Source: Apostichopus japonicus (Eukaryota > Echinodermata > Holothuroidea > Aspidochirotida > Stichopodidae). Taken from it: a stretch of 64,000 bases of DNA. Shown piece by piece: positions 45,640 to 56,785 of the stretch. The stretch lies in contig NC_092577.1 in the NCBI RefSeq assembly GCF_037975245.1, positions 20,210,898 through 20,274,897 of the forward strand, given 5' to 3'. Each line of letters starts with the position of its first letter. Position 1 is the first letter of the stretch. The notes under the pieces are model-generated. The model ran no database searches. It saw only the letters and a list, made by a program, of their open reading frames with translations, and was not told the DNA's origin. A program made the position numbers and the translations under genes.

Positions 45640-45939
45640 TTTGCACTTTGTTTACATCTATGGGCGCAGACATCTTGATTTGGGGTGCTTGACAGCGATT
45701 GGCTGAAACCCCAAACCTTCTTTAAGATCTATTTTGATTGGTGCTAACATACTGTGACACCGTCACCCTCCGTAAATACAACAGCTGACATCAGCCGTAC
45801 AATTTAGTTTTTGACGATTAGGTTACGATACGCACGCCCGTCGTAATCCTTCACTATTGTTCGCGCAGCAACGTAGCGTTTGGGATTTAATTACGAAGAC
45901 GTCTATTTTTTAGATAAAAGCATTTACTTGATAGCAAAT
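45640..45939 (+). promoter_or_regulatory. Probable promoter and 5' leader of the CXC/ballast gene
   Basis: The segment upstream of the ATG at 45940 contains two ATTGG (inverted CCAAT) words (gcgattggctg near 45696, tttgattggtgc near 45735) and is locally richer in CpG than its surroundings (cgatacgcacgcccgtcg). No TATA box is evident. The transcription start is not determinable from sequence alone. Confidence 0.35.
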
Positions 45940-46164
45940 ATGAGCTCGTTGGGAATTGAGAAAGAATCCCGTGATCGTTACGGGAGGGATCCAGTGTCTT
46001 GCAACTGCAATAATGTTTGTCGTAGGAGCAGTGGCCGTGGCGCATGTCCGTGTAAACTTAGCGGAAGATTGTGCACGAAATATTGTACTTGCGGAACGAA
46101 AAAGTTACAATGTACTAACCGATCTAAAAAGAAGCGAGGTTCTGATGATTGAAGTAGTAGTGAT
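45940..46164 (+). CDS. Exon 1 of the CXC/ballast gene
   Basis: ATG at 45940, 75 codons, ending at a strong donor (GAT|GTAAGT, intron from 46165), phase 0. The Cys spacing suggests two bound zinc clusters. Codon 71 is TGA (46150-46152). The codons after it (AGT AGT AGT GAT) fit the acidic Ser-rich linker that continues in exon 2, so the TGA looks like a recent nonsense change or a base error. Confidence 0.7.
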
Positions 46165-49100
46165 GTAAGTACGAACATTTTTTTGTCTTAAAAATTTATG
46201 ATCACGTTCATGTGTAGGCCTACGTGCAGTAAGCTGCATTATATACATACATAATACAACGGCAGTGCTACTACCAGGGAGTTGTTATGGGAACTCTCGC
46301 TACACTTTCGCTACGTTACGAAATATTCCGACCGCAGACTGTTTGGTGGCCGTGAACCAAGTGTTATTACGGTGTGTGAGGGGTTCAGACAGTGAAAGGT
46401 ATTGTTTCAAATCAATCACAGTAGAATGACTGTGGAATGCTGTGTAGGGTAAGGTTGAGATGTGTTTTCTAATTTGGATAGGAGAACGACCAGGGAATGT
46501 TATACCATGGAGCTACAGACTACATGGTTATGCGTACTACTTTCAATGGCCTGTTATAATTTGTATCTGTTGGACCAGGGAGTAACAACTCACTGGTTGG
46601 ACATTTGGGAATTCTTTACACACATTGCAGGTTTACCTCTGCACTAGGGCAAACAAATTTTTATTTTTAGTTATTTCACCAATGTAATGCACAGTGGTAA
46701 TTCATATGACATATGTATGGGTGTAATGTCTTCATTCTGAAGGAACATATATTTGGAACACATGCCTTACCCTCCCAATATCATCAGTAATCATGCTCTT
46801 GACACAGTGGCTGATGATTCAGATGTGAGGAGTGTGGGGGGGGCTGGGGAGGGGTGTGGGGAGGGGGATGTGGCTGCTAGGAGGGGACTTGCTCATATTA
46901 GCTATTAAATGATAAATAAAAAAGAACCTAATAAACAAATGAGTGAGAAAAATGAAAAACAAGAAAAGAGACAACTTACAATGGTTCTAATGTTTACTTT
47001 TTAAATGTCAAATGATGATTCGGGGGCCAAGGCTGGGGTGCTTACCAACCACTTCCAGCAGCCACAATTTGGAACAAATGATGGGTACAAATTTCCTACC
47101 CTCTTGGATTGTCAGAGTACAGCCTTCTGCAGTATCATTGTAATATTTTTGACTGACCAGATCTGGGTGAAACTTTCTTTCTATCATGAAAACTTGGATC
47201 CCTTGCAATGGATCCCTTGCAATGGATCCCTTGCAGGAGGGGGATTGGGCTTAGTTTCTCCTTCAATCTTGCTATTTTATTTTTGTAAAAATTTTCCCAC
47301 TGCTCATTTTGAGGCCTTTCAGGGGCTATTGTCATAGACTAAAAATGGAAAATCAAGAAACCAAACAGACCACTGCGCAATGATGGCCAGTCATTTGTGC
47401 CCCTTCAATTGAACATTTCTGGATAAGCCACTGTGACAATCGCACTCTACGTACATATTTACTCTGCAAAGCACATTGCTCCACTTCACGCAGACATGAT
47501 ACAAAACATGTATGGCAATTCCGCTCTGAAGAATTAACTAGGCTAACTTCTTAGTATATTACAAAGGCAGAAATGGTAACAAACATACTCTAATGATGAA
47601 CACTAATTTGATTGTTATCAACTCTGTATGAATGATCAGTGAAAAAGAACAAAAGCTACCTCAATGAGACAATGTAAGAGTATTATAGGTTGTCTAGGCT
47701 TTTCAAAAGGGTAAAAGTAATAACAAGTGGAAACATTGGACAGTAGGAATGACCTATCTTCCCAATGTTATTATACTATTCAATTTCTATTTTTCGTTTC
47801 ATATAGGAGGAAGTAAATGTTTCAGCTGCAGTTTATGTACCCTTGACGAAAAAAATGAAAGTGGCCAAAAAAAGTAAGTGCCTATGTGTTTCTTTCCTCC
47901 CTGTATCTGTAGAAATTCCTTTCACCTTATGACTTATGTGACAGTATTCAATAGCACCCCTCCCCCTAAAAAAGTGAACCCACCCCTGGAGGTGGATCAA
48001 ATTCATTTGCACAAGCAGCATGATTTGGAAAAGTTAATAAAGGGTAACCCCCCCCCCCCTTCCCACCACTAAATACAAAAACATAAGCATATTCTTAAAC
48101 CAAATAAGTGAGTGAAACCATATTTAGCTAAAACAATACTAGCTTTCAGAATGTCATACCAAGGAAAAATTTGGGAACCAATGCCTTATCAAAAATTTCA
48201 GGTTGTGCCCTTCACCCAACTTTTATTTATGTTCATCAATATTTCAAATTAGAAAATATTGATATAAATACAATCATTTACTTGCTGTAAAATCAATGTG
48301 CTTCAACAGACATGATGAAAAATTGTTGGCACAAAAAAAATCATGATATCATGTGGTGAACCAGGCCACAACATGGTTTTAACTTATTAAAATGTAAAGG
48401 AAGAATGTATATGAGAAAGACATAGCAAAGTAACATAATCTATGTTTACCATTGATAGATAAATAGATAGACAGCAAATATATAGAATGGCTAAATTGAG
48501 CTCTTGGTTGTATTTTGGTATAATACCAACGCAAAAGCAAAGACAGAGACTTGCTGCTAACAGTTACGTTTTTGAGCATGTTTCAATGATGACTTAATGG
48601 TGTTGTCATGGTACACTTTACAAGGCTAAAATGTACTATGTGCAGGCTTTCTTTAATTGGTATTGAAATATATTAGAAGATGACTCCTTTCTTCCTTTTA
48701 CAATAGAAACACTCAAGCGAATTGACTTCAAATGCAACGGCCCCGGAAACACCTACAACAGTGGATGGAGCGGTGAACAGAGCCAAACAACTTTGAGGCT
48801 GATGTTACGGTTTGTGATTGCCATAAATTTTTTATAGCAATACGTTGAAAACAAGATCCATAAGACATCTTTATTCTTGTACAAGTAAATTTTAAAAGTA
48901 AGTGAAATTATAAAAATTTATATGGCATTGCTCATGACAAAGTGTAAGTTTGGAGTACTACTGTACATCAGTGTCACCACAGGATACCTTCAATAATTCC
49001 AAAATAATATGCTAATGGCTTGCCATAATTTAGATAGTTTAACATGCAAATGCTTATGACTAGGCTTGCGAGAGCCCTTCATAACATTCATTCAGAACGT

Positions 49101-49773
49101 GAGAACCAAGGATATCATATGATAAGACTTATACTTCCTGATAGAACACAGCTAGAAGCTTCAATATCAATATCTGATTATGCAAACAACTACTACCTTT
49201 CTACCATTATGTAACCAAGAAGTGCACAAAGTTGGACAAACAAACAGCTGAATAAAATGCACCTTTCGTAAACAAGTGTTCTCACTTATTTCTTTGCAGA
49301 CTTTCCTCAGTGGAAAAGCAGAAGGGGAGCTAAGAGAGCTTTGCTATGGTCTATTGAGTAGACATCCAGAGGAATGGGAAACCATAGCAACTAGAGAAGA
49401 CAGTGACTCTGAGGCTCCGGATTGGTGCTTTTGTGGAAAATGTAGAGCCATGCCAACTGAGAGAGAAAGTGTGTGCTGTAGACAGAGACATAGAACCTGT
49501 GTGACCAATAGCATACATTTCAGGTCACTGATCATGGACCCTGAAGCTTTGGATCTGGCAATGATCCAAAGATATGAGCTACTGGTACTGGGAGACAGGC
49601 CAGGTAATAATTCCTACAGATACGCTGCATACAGGTCCTTCATATATTGGAAAGCGGGCAGGACTGGACGTTATAATCGTATAGTCATCCCATCCTGTGC
49701 AGTTTGCTGCATAAGGGACAGGTTTCCATCAGAGGATGGTCACTACACAGGATTTAAAGTTGGCAGATTTTAG
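45940..49773 (+). CDS. CXC-module plus P2X7-type ballast-domain protein (spliced)
   Basis: Exon 1 (45940-46164) encodes a Cys-rich CXC-type module (CNCNNVCRR, GACPCKLSGRLC, KYCTCG), similar in style to Tesmin- or transposase-associated zinc-binding modules. Exon 2 (47807-47873) adds an acidic then Lys-rich linker. The last exon (49300-49773) encodes the domain known from the intracellular tail of the P2X7 receptor: PDWCFCGKCRAMPTE, CC, YRYAAYRSF and RIVIPSCAV. No transmembrane channel is present, so it is probably an intracellular, perhaps nuclear, Zn-binding protein. A third exon near 48707-48772 is likely but unsure. An in-frame TGA at 46150-46152 interrupts exon 1 near its end; without it the frame continues as SSSD into exon 2. 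Function unknown. Confidence 0.72.
46272..46640. other. Intron segment with paired ACCAGGGAGT words
   Basis: taccagggagttgttatggg (46272) and accagggagtaacaactcactgg (46572) resemble the caactccctg words at 37.3-37.8 kb, suggesting traces of a further repeat family. No gene here. Confidence 0.3.
46826..46872 (+). other. G-rich intronic tract
   Basis: Several runs of three to eight G (tggggggggctggggaggggtgtggggaggggg) in the first intron of the CXC/ballast gene. Potential G-quadruplex on the transcribed RNA. Confidence 0.5.
47196..47237. repeat. Three tandem 14-bp units
   Basis: tggatcccttgcaa occurs three times in a row in an intron. Short minisatellite, no further role seen. Confidence 0.8.
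47807..47873 (+). CDS. Exon 2 of the CXC/ballast gene
   Basis: Acceptor ttcatatag|GAGGAAG and donor AAAAAAA|GTAAGTG bound a 67-bp exon encoding EEVNVSAAVYVPLTKKMKVA and a Lys run that could act as a nuclear localisation signal. The exon ends in a run of seven A. One base fewer there would bring exon 3 into the frame KHSSELTSNATAPE. Confidence 0.6.
48707..48772 (+). CDS. Tentative exon 3 of the CXC/ballast gene
   Basis: A good acceptor (cttttacaatag) precedes an open linker-like stretch, and GCG|GTGAAC could be the donor. It links in phase to the last exon only if the exon 2 poly-A run is six rather than seven bases. The exon end is uncertain. Confidence 0.35.
49300..49773 (+). CDS. Last exon of the CXC/ballast gene: P2X7-type ballast domain
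   Basis: The acceptor ttatttctttgcag|ACTTTCC opens 157 codons and a stop. A helical segment (about 25 residues, GELRELCYGLLSRHPEEW) precedes the ballast domain. Conserved Cys residues (CxxC, CC, C, PSCAVCC) and the YRxxAYRxF...IPSCAV...IRxxFP...YTGFK pattern are all present. The domain length is near normal, and no frame damage is seen in this exon. Confidence 0.88.
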   Translation, partial: TFLSGKAEGELRELCYGLLSRHPEEWETIATREDSDSEAPDWCFCGKCRAMPTERESVCCRQRHRTCVTNSIHFRSLIMDPEALDLAMIQRYELLVLGDRPGNNSYRYAAYRSFIYWKAGRTGRYNRIVIPSCAVCCIRDRFPSEDGHYTGFKVGRF

Positions 49774-50137
49774 ATACTCATATCCAAATGAAACAACATC
49801 TATCAAAATGATTGTTTTAATACCTTATACTTTTTGTTATCGGTACTGAAAGGACAACATTTTGATTTAGAAAAGAACAATACATGCTAGACAAGTTTCT
49901 GCATTTATATTGGATATTGTTTCTCATTGTCATATCCATAAATAACTATATCAACAAATATAAGAGGGTGGGTAGTTGTGGAAAGGTGGTGGTTTTCTTT
50001 GCAAATCAGCTAACCCATGCCTCGCTGATATGTCCACAAAAATTACCCTCAGGTGTCACATATTTTGACAGAAGTGTAATATACGCAGATTTAGTAGTTC
50101 TTATACCAATTTGGTGACTTCAGTTGGTGAGATGACA
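49774..50137. other. Spacer between the two convergent genes
   Basis: About 360 bp, AT-rich. Both 3' ends must be formed here; the only poly(A)-signal-like words are imperfect (ataaataac near 49938). No terminal repeat or target duplication is visible between the genes. Confidence 0.4.
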
Positions 50138-50474
50138 TTATAGTGGCATGCATTTAAGAATGTTTGCTTGCAGTATGTTCCTTTTACTGTGCATTGTTTG
50201 GTACATTTCATTACAGATTTGTGGGAATGAGCTTAATAAACTTATATTGTTCTTTAGTTCTTCTGTTGTTGGTTTAGGAATGGTTGACATTCTTGGTCTA
50301 ATATTTTTAGGGTCATCAGGTAGGGTTCTTGCAGCCTGATTGAATGAACAGGGGTTAACTTCCCGAGCTTTCACTATGTTCTCCAAGAGCTGTGGAATGT
50401 ATCCATAGGTTTTTGGTTCTTTGACAGGCACCGGATGCCATTGTTTGGTTGCTTTGGAATACTTCGCCTTGAAC
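50138..50474 (-). CDS. Transposase-like gene exon 12 (last)
   Basis: 337 bp from acceptor atttcttttcag to a TAA at 50138-50140. Encodes KYSKATKQWHPVPVKEPKTY, then GYIPQLLENIV, the conserved C-terminal block, and a tail of about 70 residues. Its stop lies 364 bp from the stop of the convergent CXC/ballast gene. Confidence 0.72.
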
Positions 50475-50914
50475 CTGAAAAGAAATCATAACAGGTTGTG
50501 GTCCTAATTTTGCCCTTCTTTTGTGCACGTCCAATTCATTTTATGTGATATACTCAACATTCATGGTACTTTATGAAATATCTATACATTTTTAAGGCTG
50601 CTGTCAAGAAATTTTGTAAGCTGTTTTTACTAACAAACACATGAACCAATTACCATCAAAAGGGGTATTATAACTGTATTTGCATGTACTATGTAAATAA
50701 CCTGAAAGTGTTTCAAACCAATATCACGTTTAACCGCATGTAAGACAAAAAGAATCGACATACCTCCAAGTGCATCTGTGGTTACAATGTGAATAGTTTG
50801 TTGTTAAGTCAAAAGTTTGAATAATAGTTATCATTTGAAAATGGCTTTAACATCTTATGCCATTCAATACACATTTTAAATAAGCATATAATAAAAGCAT
50901 AGAAGGAAACACAC

Positions 50915-51010
50915 TTATCATTTCCATCTTCATCTTTCATGTTGAGACGGTTTCTGTGATAATTAAAATCAATGGCTGCCAGGCGGTTTCTTGCCACATA
51001 TCCAACATAG
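50915..51010 (-). CDS. Transposase-like gene exon 11
   Basis: 96 bp between catttttcacag and GATAA|GTGTGT. Encodes YVGYVARNRLAAIDFNYHRN, a conserved block of the family. Phases match. Confidence 0.72.
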
Positions 51011-51354
51011 CTGTGAAAAATGGCAAATATATGGGTCATATGCTAATTATTAAGTTTGGTTATGCAAATATCAGGGTTTCTTTGCCAGAATATATTCAAA
51101 AGAAGATTCTTCAAATGTTGTCCATTCTCTTCAACTTTATCATGATTTGAAGCCTCGCTTGGTAATGCATTCAACTGCTATAACTCACACACTTGTACAA
51201 GAGGATCAATTGTCCCTGCATGACATATTTTCTATGACAGTCACTAATGTTACCTTACAATAAAAGAAATGTCCAAAGGTTGGTAGAATCTTACGCCTCA
51301 AAGATGGGACATAAGCCCAATATTTCACCAACAGAAGAATGAATTTCTACTTAC

Positions 51355-51423
51355 CTAAATGAGTGACGCTTAGAAGCATACATCAGAATGTGGTTGTGGA
51401 AACTCTCAAGATAACTGGTATGT
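51355..51423 (-). CDS. Transposase-like gene exon 10
   Basis: 69 bp between tctgaacacag and TTTAG|GTAAGTAG. Encodes HTSYLESFHNHILMYASKRH. Phases 2 and 2 match the neighbours. Confidence 0.7.
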
Positions 51424-51689
51424 CTGTGTTCAGAGGAAATTTGACACAATGTTACTTAACAAAAGTACCTTTTATGAGTCAACAGTGAGATATTTGGCAA
51501 TAAAGGTAAATCTATAAATGTTAAGATTGTTACAATATGTGAAGAAAGTCTTTTTGAACATAATGGAAAATTTCTGAATATTTGTTTTTCATTGCACTTA
51601 GCTTATAAAATACTTTCAATTCCAATTGTTCTTTGTGCCCAAAGACTGAACAAGCACTTAGCACATGCAGTTTGAATATTTTCATGTTT

Positions 51690-51810
51690 AACCTATCAAC
51701 TTGTTAATATTCATGATTTGAAAACCAAAATCAATAGGGTTCCTCTAAGGGCCATTAATCCACTAAGTATGATATTGATCAATCAAATACTTCTTTCTAA
51801 GTAAGTGTTC
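51690..51810. repeat. Partial copy of the GGTCA-type composite repeat
   Basis: Contains acctatcaacttgttaatattcatgatttgaaaaccaaaatcaatagggttc-like modules (given here in shortened form) matching 20.7-20.9 kb and 42.7 kb. Lies in the intron between exons 9 and 10. Confidence 0.6.
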
Positions 51811-51961
51811 ATAGCCTGACGACACAGTTTCCTAACTTGCCTTTACTGTACCAGGGAAGCAAACACAGTATCAATTATATAACATTTAATCAATGAAAAA
51901 TACAAACTGTACTTAAAATTATCCATTCTGACTATTTTATCAAAAGAAAAAAAAAAAACAC

Positions 51962-52187
51962 CTAAAGTTTCGATAATAAGGTACTGCTTTCATAAAGCGC
52001 TTATCAAGCGCTTATCAAAGATTACATCAACAAACTCTAAGTGGGCAGGTGAGTTGACCTCAATCCATGGCTTAGTCTCATTCTCGGAAGAGAGATCTCC
52101 ATGGTTACATCCACCATCCGTGTAACCCTCCAAATCCAACCAGGTATGTTTATTAACCACATGGTTGGCAACTTTGATCCAGTTCTC
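51962..52187 (-). CDS. Transposase-like gene exon 9, with 11-bp tandem duplication
   Basis: 226 bp between gtatttacag and CTTTAG|GTGTTT. Encodes ENWIKVANHVVNKHTWLD and SPAHLEFVDVIFDKR. The 11 bp cttgataagcg-like unit is duplicated (52000-52022), shifting the frame; one copy less restores FMKAVPYYRNF and the phase required by exon 10. Confidence 0.7.
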
Positions 52188-52571
52188 CTGTAAATACGAA
52201 TGACAGCATTGATGCAGATATCAGAGACAATAGGAGATGGATTTTATCTTTATCAGTAGAGAACATGTTGCCATTTGCAAAGGGTCACAAAAAAATCCCA
52301 TCCAATTTAAACCTTTTGCTCATGTCCTGTCAAATTGAAAAATTTGCTGAGGTGTAATGAGTTTACTTGTCTAGACAAACTGAGGTCACATATGTCTGAT
52401 GCCTTATACTGTATGACACCATCAATGCGTGATATGAACATATCATTTATTTTGGATTCCTTGCTAATTTCTTAATAATGGACAATACTGCACAGTGCCA
52501 ATAGTTGCATCCAATTGTAAATAAGCTGAGCATGAAGTCCTGAAGCTTTCAGTAACCAGAATTCCACTCAC

Positions 52572-52680
52572 CTTAAGTTTTGTTGCAATCCCCTCCACAT
52601 GTTTGGCATGAATACCAAAAATGATTTCTCACCGCAGCCATCCACAAAAGGATAATCCCACATTCTTTTTTCTTCCCAGT
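52572..52680 (-). CDS. Transposase-like gene exon 8
   Basis: 109 bp between cctttcaag and CTTAAG|GTGAGTGG. Encodes AAVRNHFWYSCQTCGGDC. An extra A in AACAAAACTTAAG gives a TAA; without it the frame reads into exon 9 in phase 0. A second open frame crosses this exon (WEEKRMWDYPF), but it lacks the family motif. Confidence 0.65.
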
Positions 52681-52965
52681 CTTGAAAGGGATATGAGAGG
52701 AAATAAAGTGTAATGAAAGTATAGTTTCATACTTCCACAGACCAGTGTATATTTTTGACTTTCATATACTTTGTATTAAAGCAAGTGTCATGATATAAAT
52801 CCCATTTCTTATAGCTTTTGTAAAGTTGTTTATTCAATTGTGATTATTTAGCTGAAAAATTTGCTTCTAAGCATATCTACACAATTTAGCATTACCTGTT
52901 TCTCCTACTTTATTTACCAAAATCTTAATCAAACATGATATGAAACCCAGACACATGATACTTAC

Positions 52966-53047
52966 AGCAGAGAGTCTCTTCATGAGGTTTTGCTAGCGTG
53001 CCAGATGTCCACTTGGTGTATAATGCCGGACAACATGTCATTGGTTC
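52966..53047 (-). CDS. Transposase-like gene exon 7: third Asp block, frameshifted
   Basis: 82 bp between taattccag and CTGCT|GTAAGTAT. Encodes HQVDIWHASK, then a TGA appears because one base is missing after AGCAAA. Restoring one base gives LMKRLSA and exit phase 0, which fits exon 8. Confidence 0.7.
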
Positions 53048-53464
53048 CTGGAATTAAATGGAAAATGTTTAAAAATTGTTACCTTCAAGGTAAACTTACA
53101 TTAAGATTTTTGCAGAAGGTACTCCATTCACATGCTTTAATTAGTCATATCACATTGGAATTTATGATGAGTTTTGCCAACCTAAAAAGCAACATTAACA
53201 TGTAGGAAAGTGCATTTCAGGTACAGTAAAGAGTAAACAATAGTAAGACTTTATCTGTAGCCAAACAAATAGCAATACCACATTGTGTAGAATGATTAAT
53301 ATTTAAGTGATGTTGTTTTCGTCCAACAATGTAATAAACTTTCTAAAACTTTATGACATGTCGCTTGGGTCTTTGGGCATATCACATCATGCTGACTCAA
53401 AATTTTGGTTAAGCATTTTCCTGTGGAAATCACTGCAGTAGCCTTCTTCTCCTGTCTTATATAC

Positions 53465-53808
53465 CTTTCCAATTTAAAAAATACCTACTCATCATGTGTT
53501 TGATCTGAATGTGGCCATCAGTGACCACTTCGCCAATCTTCACACCAAGCCGTCGTAGGTCGTCAATCGCCTTCAGGAGGCCAACACGTTCCATATCATT
53601 ACTATGTTTGGCCTGGCGAACATCTATACACTGCATACTCAAGACACACTTCCTGTCATGGTCCATCAGTGAATATGTGCAGAATTGAGCACTGTGCCCA
53701 GGAGAATCCATGCGACCATCACCAGCCAATATCACGCCATTGGCAACACCTTTCATCAGTTCTCTCCTTGACTCCTCCCAAGCATCTTCAATTACAGGGT
53801 GGAAATCT
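53465..53808 (-). CDS. Transposase-like gene exon 6: first two catalytic Asp blocks
   Basis: 344 bp from acceptor gtttacag to the second of two possible donors (AAAG|GTATATAAG); the first donor at 53485 would put the next exon out of frame. It carries GDGRMDSPGHSAQFCTYSLM and VVTDGHIQIKHMM. Confidence 0.78.
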
Positions 53809-54021
53809 CTGTAAACTGAAAGGATCATAATTGTCAAACCAACCACTTTTCTCAACATTTCTGCCAATAGGGGCACCATAGTTCAGTAAACTAATCAGTA
53901 GACAGCAGTTCAATTGTATATACATATTGTAAAACATTACCCATACAGCTATTATTTCCTGCAAAAGAAGTTAGAGCATGATTAAGGTGTAGTTGGTTAT
54001 GGCAAATTCTAAACAAAATAC

Positions 54022-54468
54022 CTGTAAAACTGTGATGCTGCAGGAAACCGAACATTGGCAAATTTCCACATCAGAATGACCTTCAACAGGTTGTTCCCAG
54101 ACAAAAGGACAGCAGCCGGAAGAATCAAGTTGCCAGCATACATGCCTCCTACACGAGGCTGTGAGGACCAAGAGCCACTTGCTGCCTTCTTACAGTTTTC
54201 ACATTTCCATGTGATTACTGCACAAGATCCTCTTTTGGTTGTCTGGAAGGTCCTTTCCCCATGGCACCCTTCAACAGGACAGAGTTTGCCTACAACTTTC
54301 ATCACCAGATCTTCCAGCAATGAAACAAAAGCTACACACTTGTCCTGCATGACAGCTTGTTCAGGGGTGCAATCCCCTGTTAGCCCTTCCTCAACAGCAG
54401 GGGAGTCTTCCACTTCAGCATGCGTGAAGCAAAACACTTCCTCATCAATATAACTCTGTTCCAAAATG
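54022..54468 (-). CDS. Transposase-like gene exon 5: zinc-cluster domain
   Basis: 447 bp between tatttcccacag and TACAG|GTATTTT. It encodes a C-x4-C-H...C-x2-C cluster followed by GSWSSQPRVGGMYAGNLIL and AVLLSGNN, the conserved region before the catalytic core in this transposase-like family. Uninterrupted. Confidence 0.78.
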
Positions 54469-54916
54469 CTGTGGGAAATAAAGTTATCATTGGTATCATA
54501 CTGACTAAATGAATACTCCAGCAACATGGGAGATTTCCTAAGCTTCTGTCATACAAAAGTGCATTTGTAGTGTAATTCACTGACTCATCTTAAACAACTG
54601 TTAAATATCACAAAAGTGATATCCCTTAGCACATTCGGTCATTAACTCAGGACCAACACAGGATTTAATAGGAGATCATCAAACCATATACAGAACATCC
54701 TGTGTTAGGCTAGCATACAATGTTGTACTTTCGATGATAGTTTGCCTTCTAAAATTGTACTTTTCTGGAAAATTCAGCACTTTCATTAATATTTCTTAGC
54801 CACTAAATGGCTTTCCATAAACTTGACATCCAAGACAGTTGAATGTTCTTTCAAAGTAACGAAGTTCAAAAGCTGTGTTATAAACAACAAAATTGCAAAC
54901 AGACAGACCAACATAC

Positions 54917-55015
54917 CTTTCACCTGACTCATCAAGGGGTTGGAACGCCTCTGCCAAGGAGTCATCACTATCCTCACTGTCACTGTCGACACAACTAATA
55001 TCACTGGGAAACGAC
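54917..55015 (-). CDS. Transposase-like gene exon 4
   Basis: 99 bp between gttctaatcag and AAAG|GTATGTT; encodes an Asp/Ser-rich acidic segment (CVDSDSEDSDDSLAEAF). Phases match. Confidence 0.68.
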
Positions 55016-55154
55016 CTGATTAGAACAGAACAAAACATTTTGAATTGCATCAATGCTCTGATTATCGTGGATAAACTTCAAACTTATAAAATGAACATTT
55101 TGACACCCGTATCAGTGCATCAATATATTTTGAATACTTGACTACTGGACTTAC

Positions 55155-55230
55155 ATATTAACGTCTCTCTGAGGATCAATTGGTGTTGAAACGAACTGAT
55201 TGGTTAGTTCTTCAACTTCTTCCACAGTAC
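55155..55230 (-). CDS. Transposase-like gene exon 3
   Basis: 76 bp between tatgttttcag and AT|GTAAGTCC; encodes an acidic stretch (VEEVEELTNQF). Phases match. Confidence 0.65.
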
Positions 55231-55659
55231 CTGAAAACATACAGTAAGAATATAGATAGTACATTAGTGTTGAGGCAGACAACTTTGAAAGGATTATGAA
55301 GTGATGAAAAAAGAAGCAACAACTTGATTTTAGTCAACTTCAGCATTGACAAAGAGTTTCTGGCTCAGTTTTATGTTCATGGTCATTCCATGCCAATAAA
55401 CAAATATTCTAAAATTTCTCCAGTAACCCCACTCATTTTGATAAAAGACCCACAGAGTATTGCATTCTAGCCAAAAGTAAACCAGAAAGCCAATGGGCTT
55501 TTCTGTGATTCCTTGCCTCTTGAGATTATAATCCCAAGCATTTGTCATTTTTTATTAAATTGATCATCAAGGTTCTCTCACTGACTGTGGACCTACCTTC
55601 TAAATATGTTGTTGACTTACCATGTATATAAGTCTTTTTAGCAAAAGTCAACTAAAGCC

Positions 55660-56260
55660 CGCCCCCTAATAACAGTGCATAATATCACATTGAACAACAT
55701 TATCATGTACCGGCTATCTACCAACACCTCACCTTCACACAAAGTATGATTCAATTTTGAAATGTTTTCATTTCAACCTGTAACCTCATTAATATTCTCC
55801 AGATGAGCACCACAATCAATATGGCTCTTCTACCCCATTTGGCGCATACATGTACCAAGTATGACTTCAATCCAACTTGTTGTTATTCAGTTACCATGTT
55901 TACAAGCTATATTTGTGAAAATAGCTTGAGCCCCCTAATAAATATGCATAATATCAACTTGAACATTTGTTACCATGTACCAAGACAACCATCTACCAAG
56001 ACATTAATACCAAGTATAAATTAAATTCTGACTTTTTGTTACGGAGTTATTAGCATTTGGAGATTTTCACATTTGACCCGTGACCTCATTATAATGCATG
56101 AGATGAGCACCAAAATCAATAGGGTTCATCTACCCAGTGTGGCGCATATGTACCAAGTATGACTTCAATCCAACATGCCATTTTTGATGAGTGATCGTGT
56201 TTACAAGACAAGGGCGTCACACAAGATTCCTTGAGCCTTCTGGCAAGGAATCAATAAGGT
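55660..56260. repeat. Diverged copy of the composite repeat with two internal half-copies
   Basis: gagatgagcaccaaaatcaa, tgacctcattataatgcat, accaagtatgacttcaatcc and gcgtcacacaagattcc, with a terminal hairpin (gattccttgag...ggcaaggaatc). The block from gcccccctaataa to accaagtatgacttcaa occurs twice (about 55660 and 55930). Confidence 0.7.
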
Positions 56261-56785
56261 GAAAAAGAGCAACAAGAAGCGGGGGTGACAGAGGGGAAAC
56301 AAGGGGGATTGAAGGAGGAAGCAGATGAAAGGTTACTCATGTCCTTCCTGAATGTTGAGCCCATGATGATGAATCGTGCCAAGGTCTTGTATTCAGTCAT
56401 TCTCTCTACTTATACGTACTAGGTCAGAAGGGCTATCTAGGGATTCAATCCCCTGTATGGACATGTCATTAATGGACACAAAATGTATGTGACAAGAACT
56501 AGTTGTGAGAGTTCTGAGTAATTTTAGTATTGATCAGTTAATATACAGGCAGTCTTCATGAAATGCTCCAGATTCCAACACTGTACAACTCAAAAGATTA
56601 AATACATGCATTCATATGATGAGGTGAAACGTACAACTGACATCATTCACATCACCATCACTCTTACTGTAAATGAACTTTAAAAATATGAATGGGCCTT
56701 GGTAGTGAGTTTTAAAGTGTGTTGTTGTGAGGGTCAAATGGACAAACTGTCCAAGCACATTGTGTTAGGCAAGTGTTATGTATCC

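Noticed and set aside
45956-46168. 70-codon frame overlapping CXC exon 1
   Set aside because: It is the shifted frame of the Cys-rich exon; the Cys spacing and splice phase support the other frame.
52572-52680. Alternative open frame of exon 8 (WEEKRMWDYPF)
   Set aside because: It is open but lacks the family motif NHFWYSCQTC and does not connect in phase to the next exon.
53485-53490. First possible donor of exon 6 (AG|GTATTT)
   Set aside because: It gives a phase that puts exon 7 out of frame, with an immediate stop; the donor at 53465 fits.
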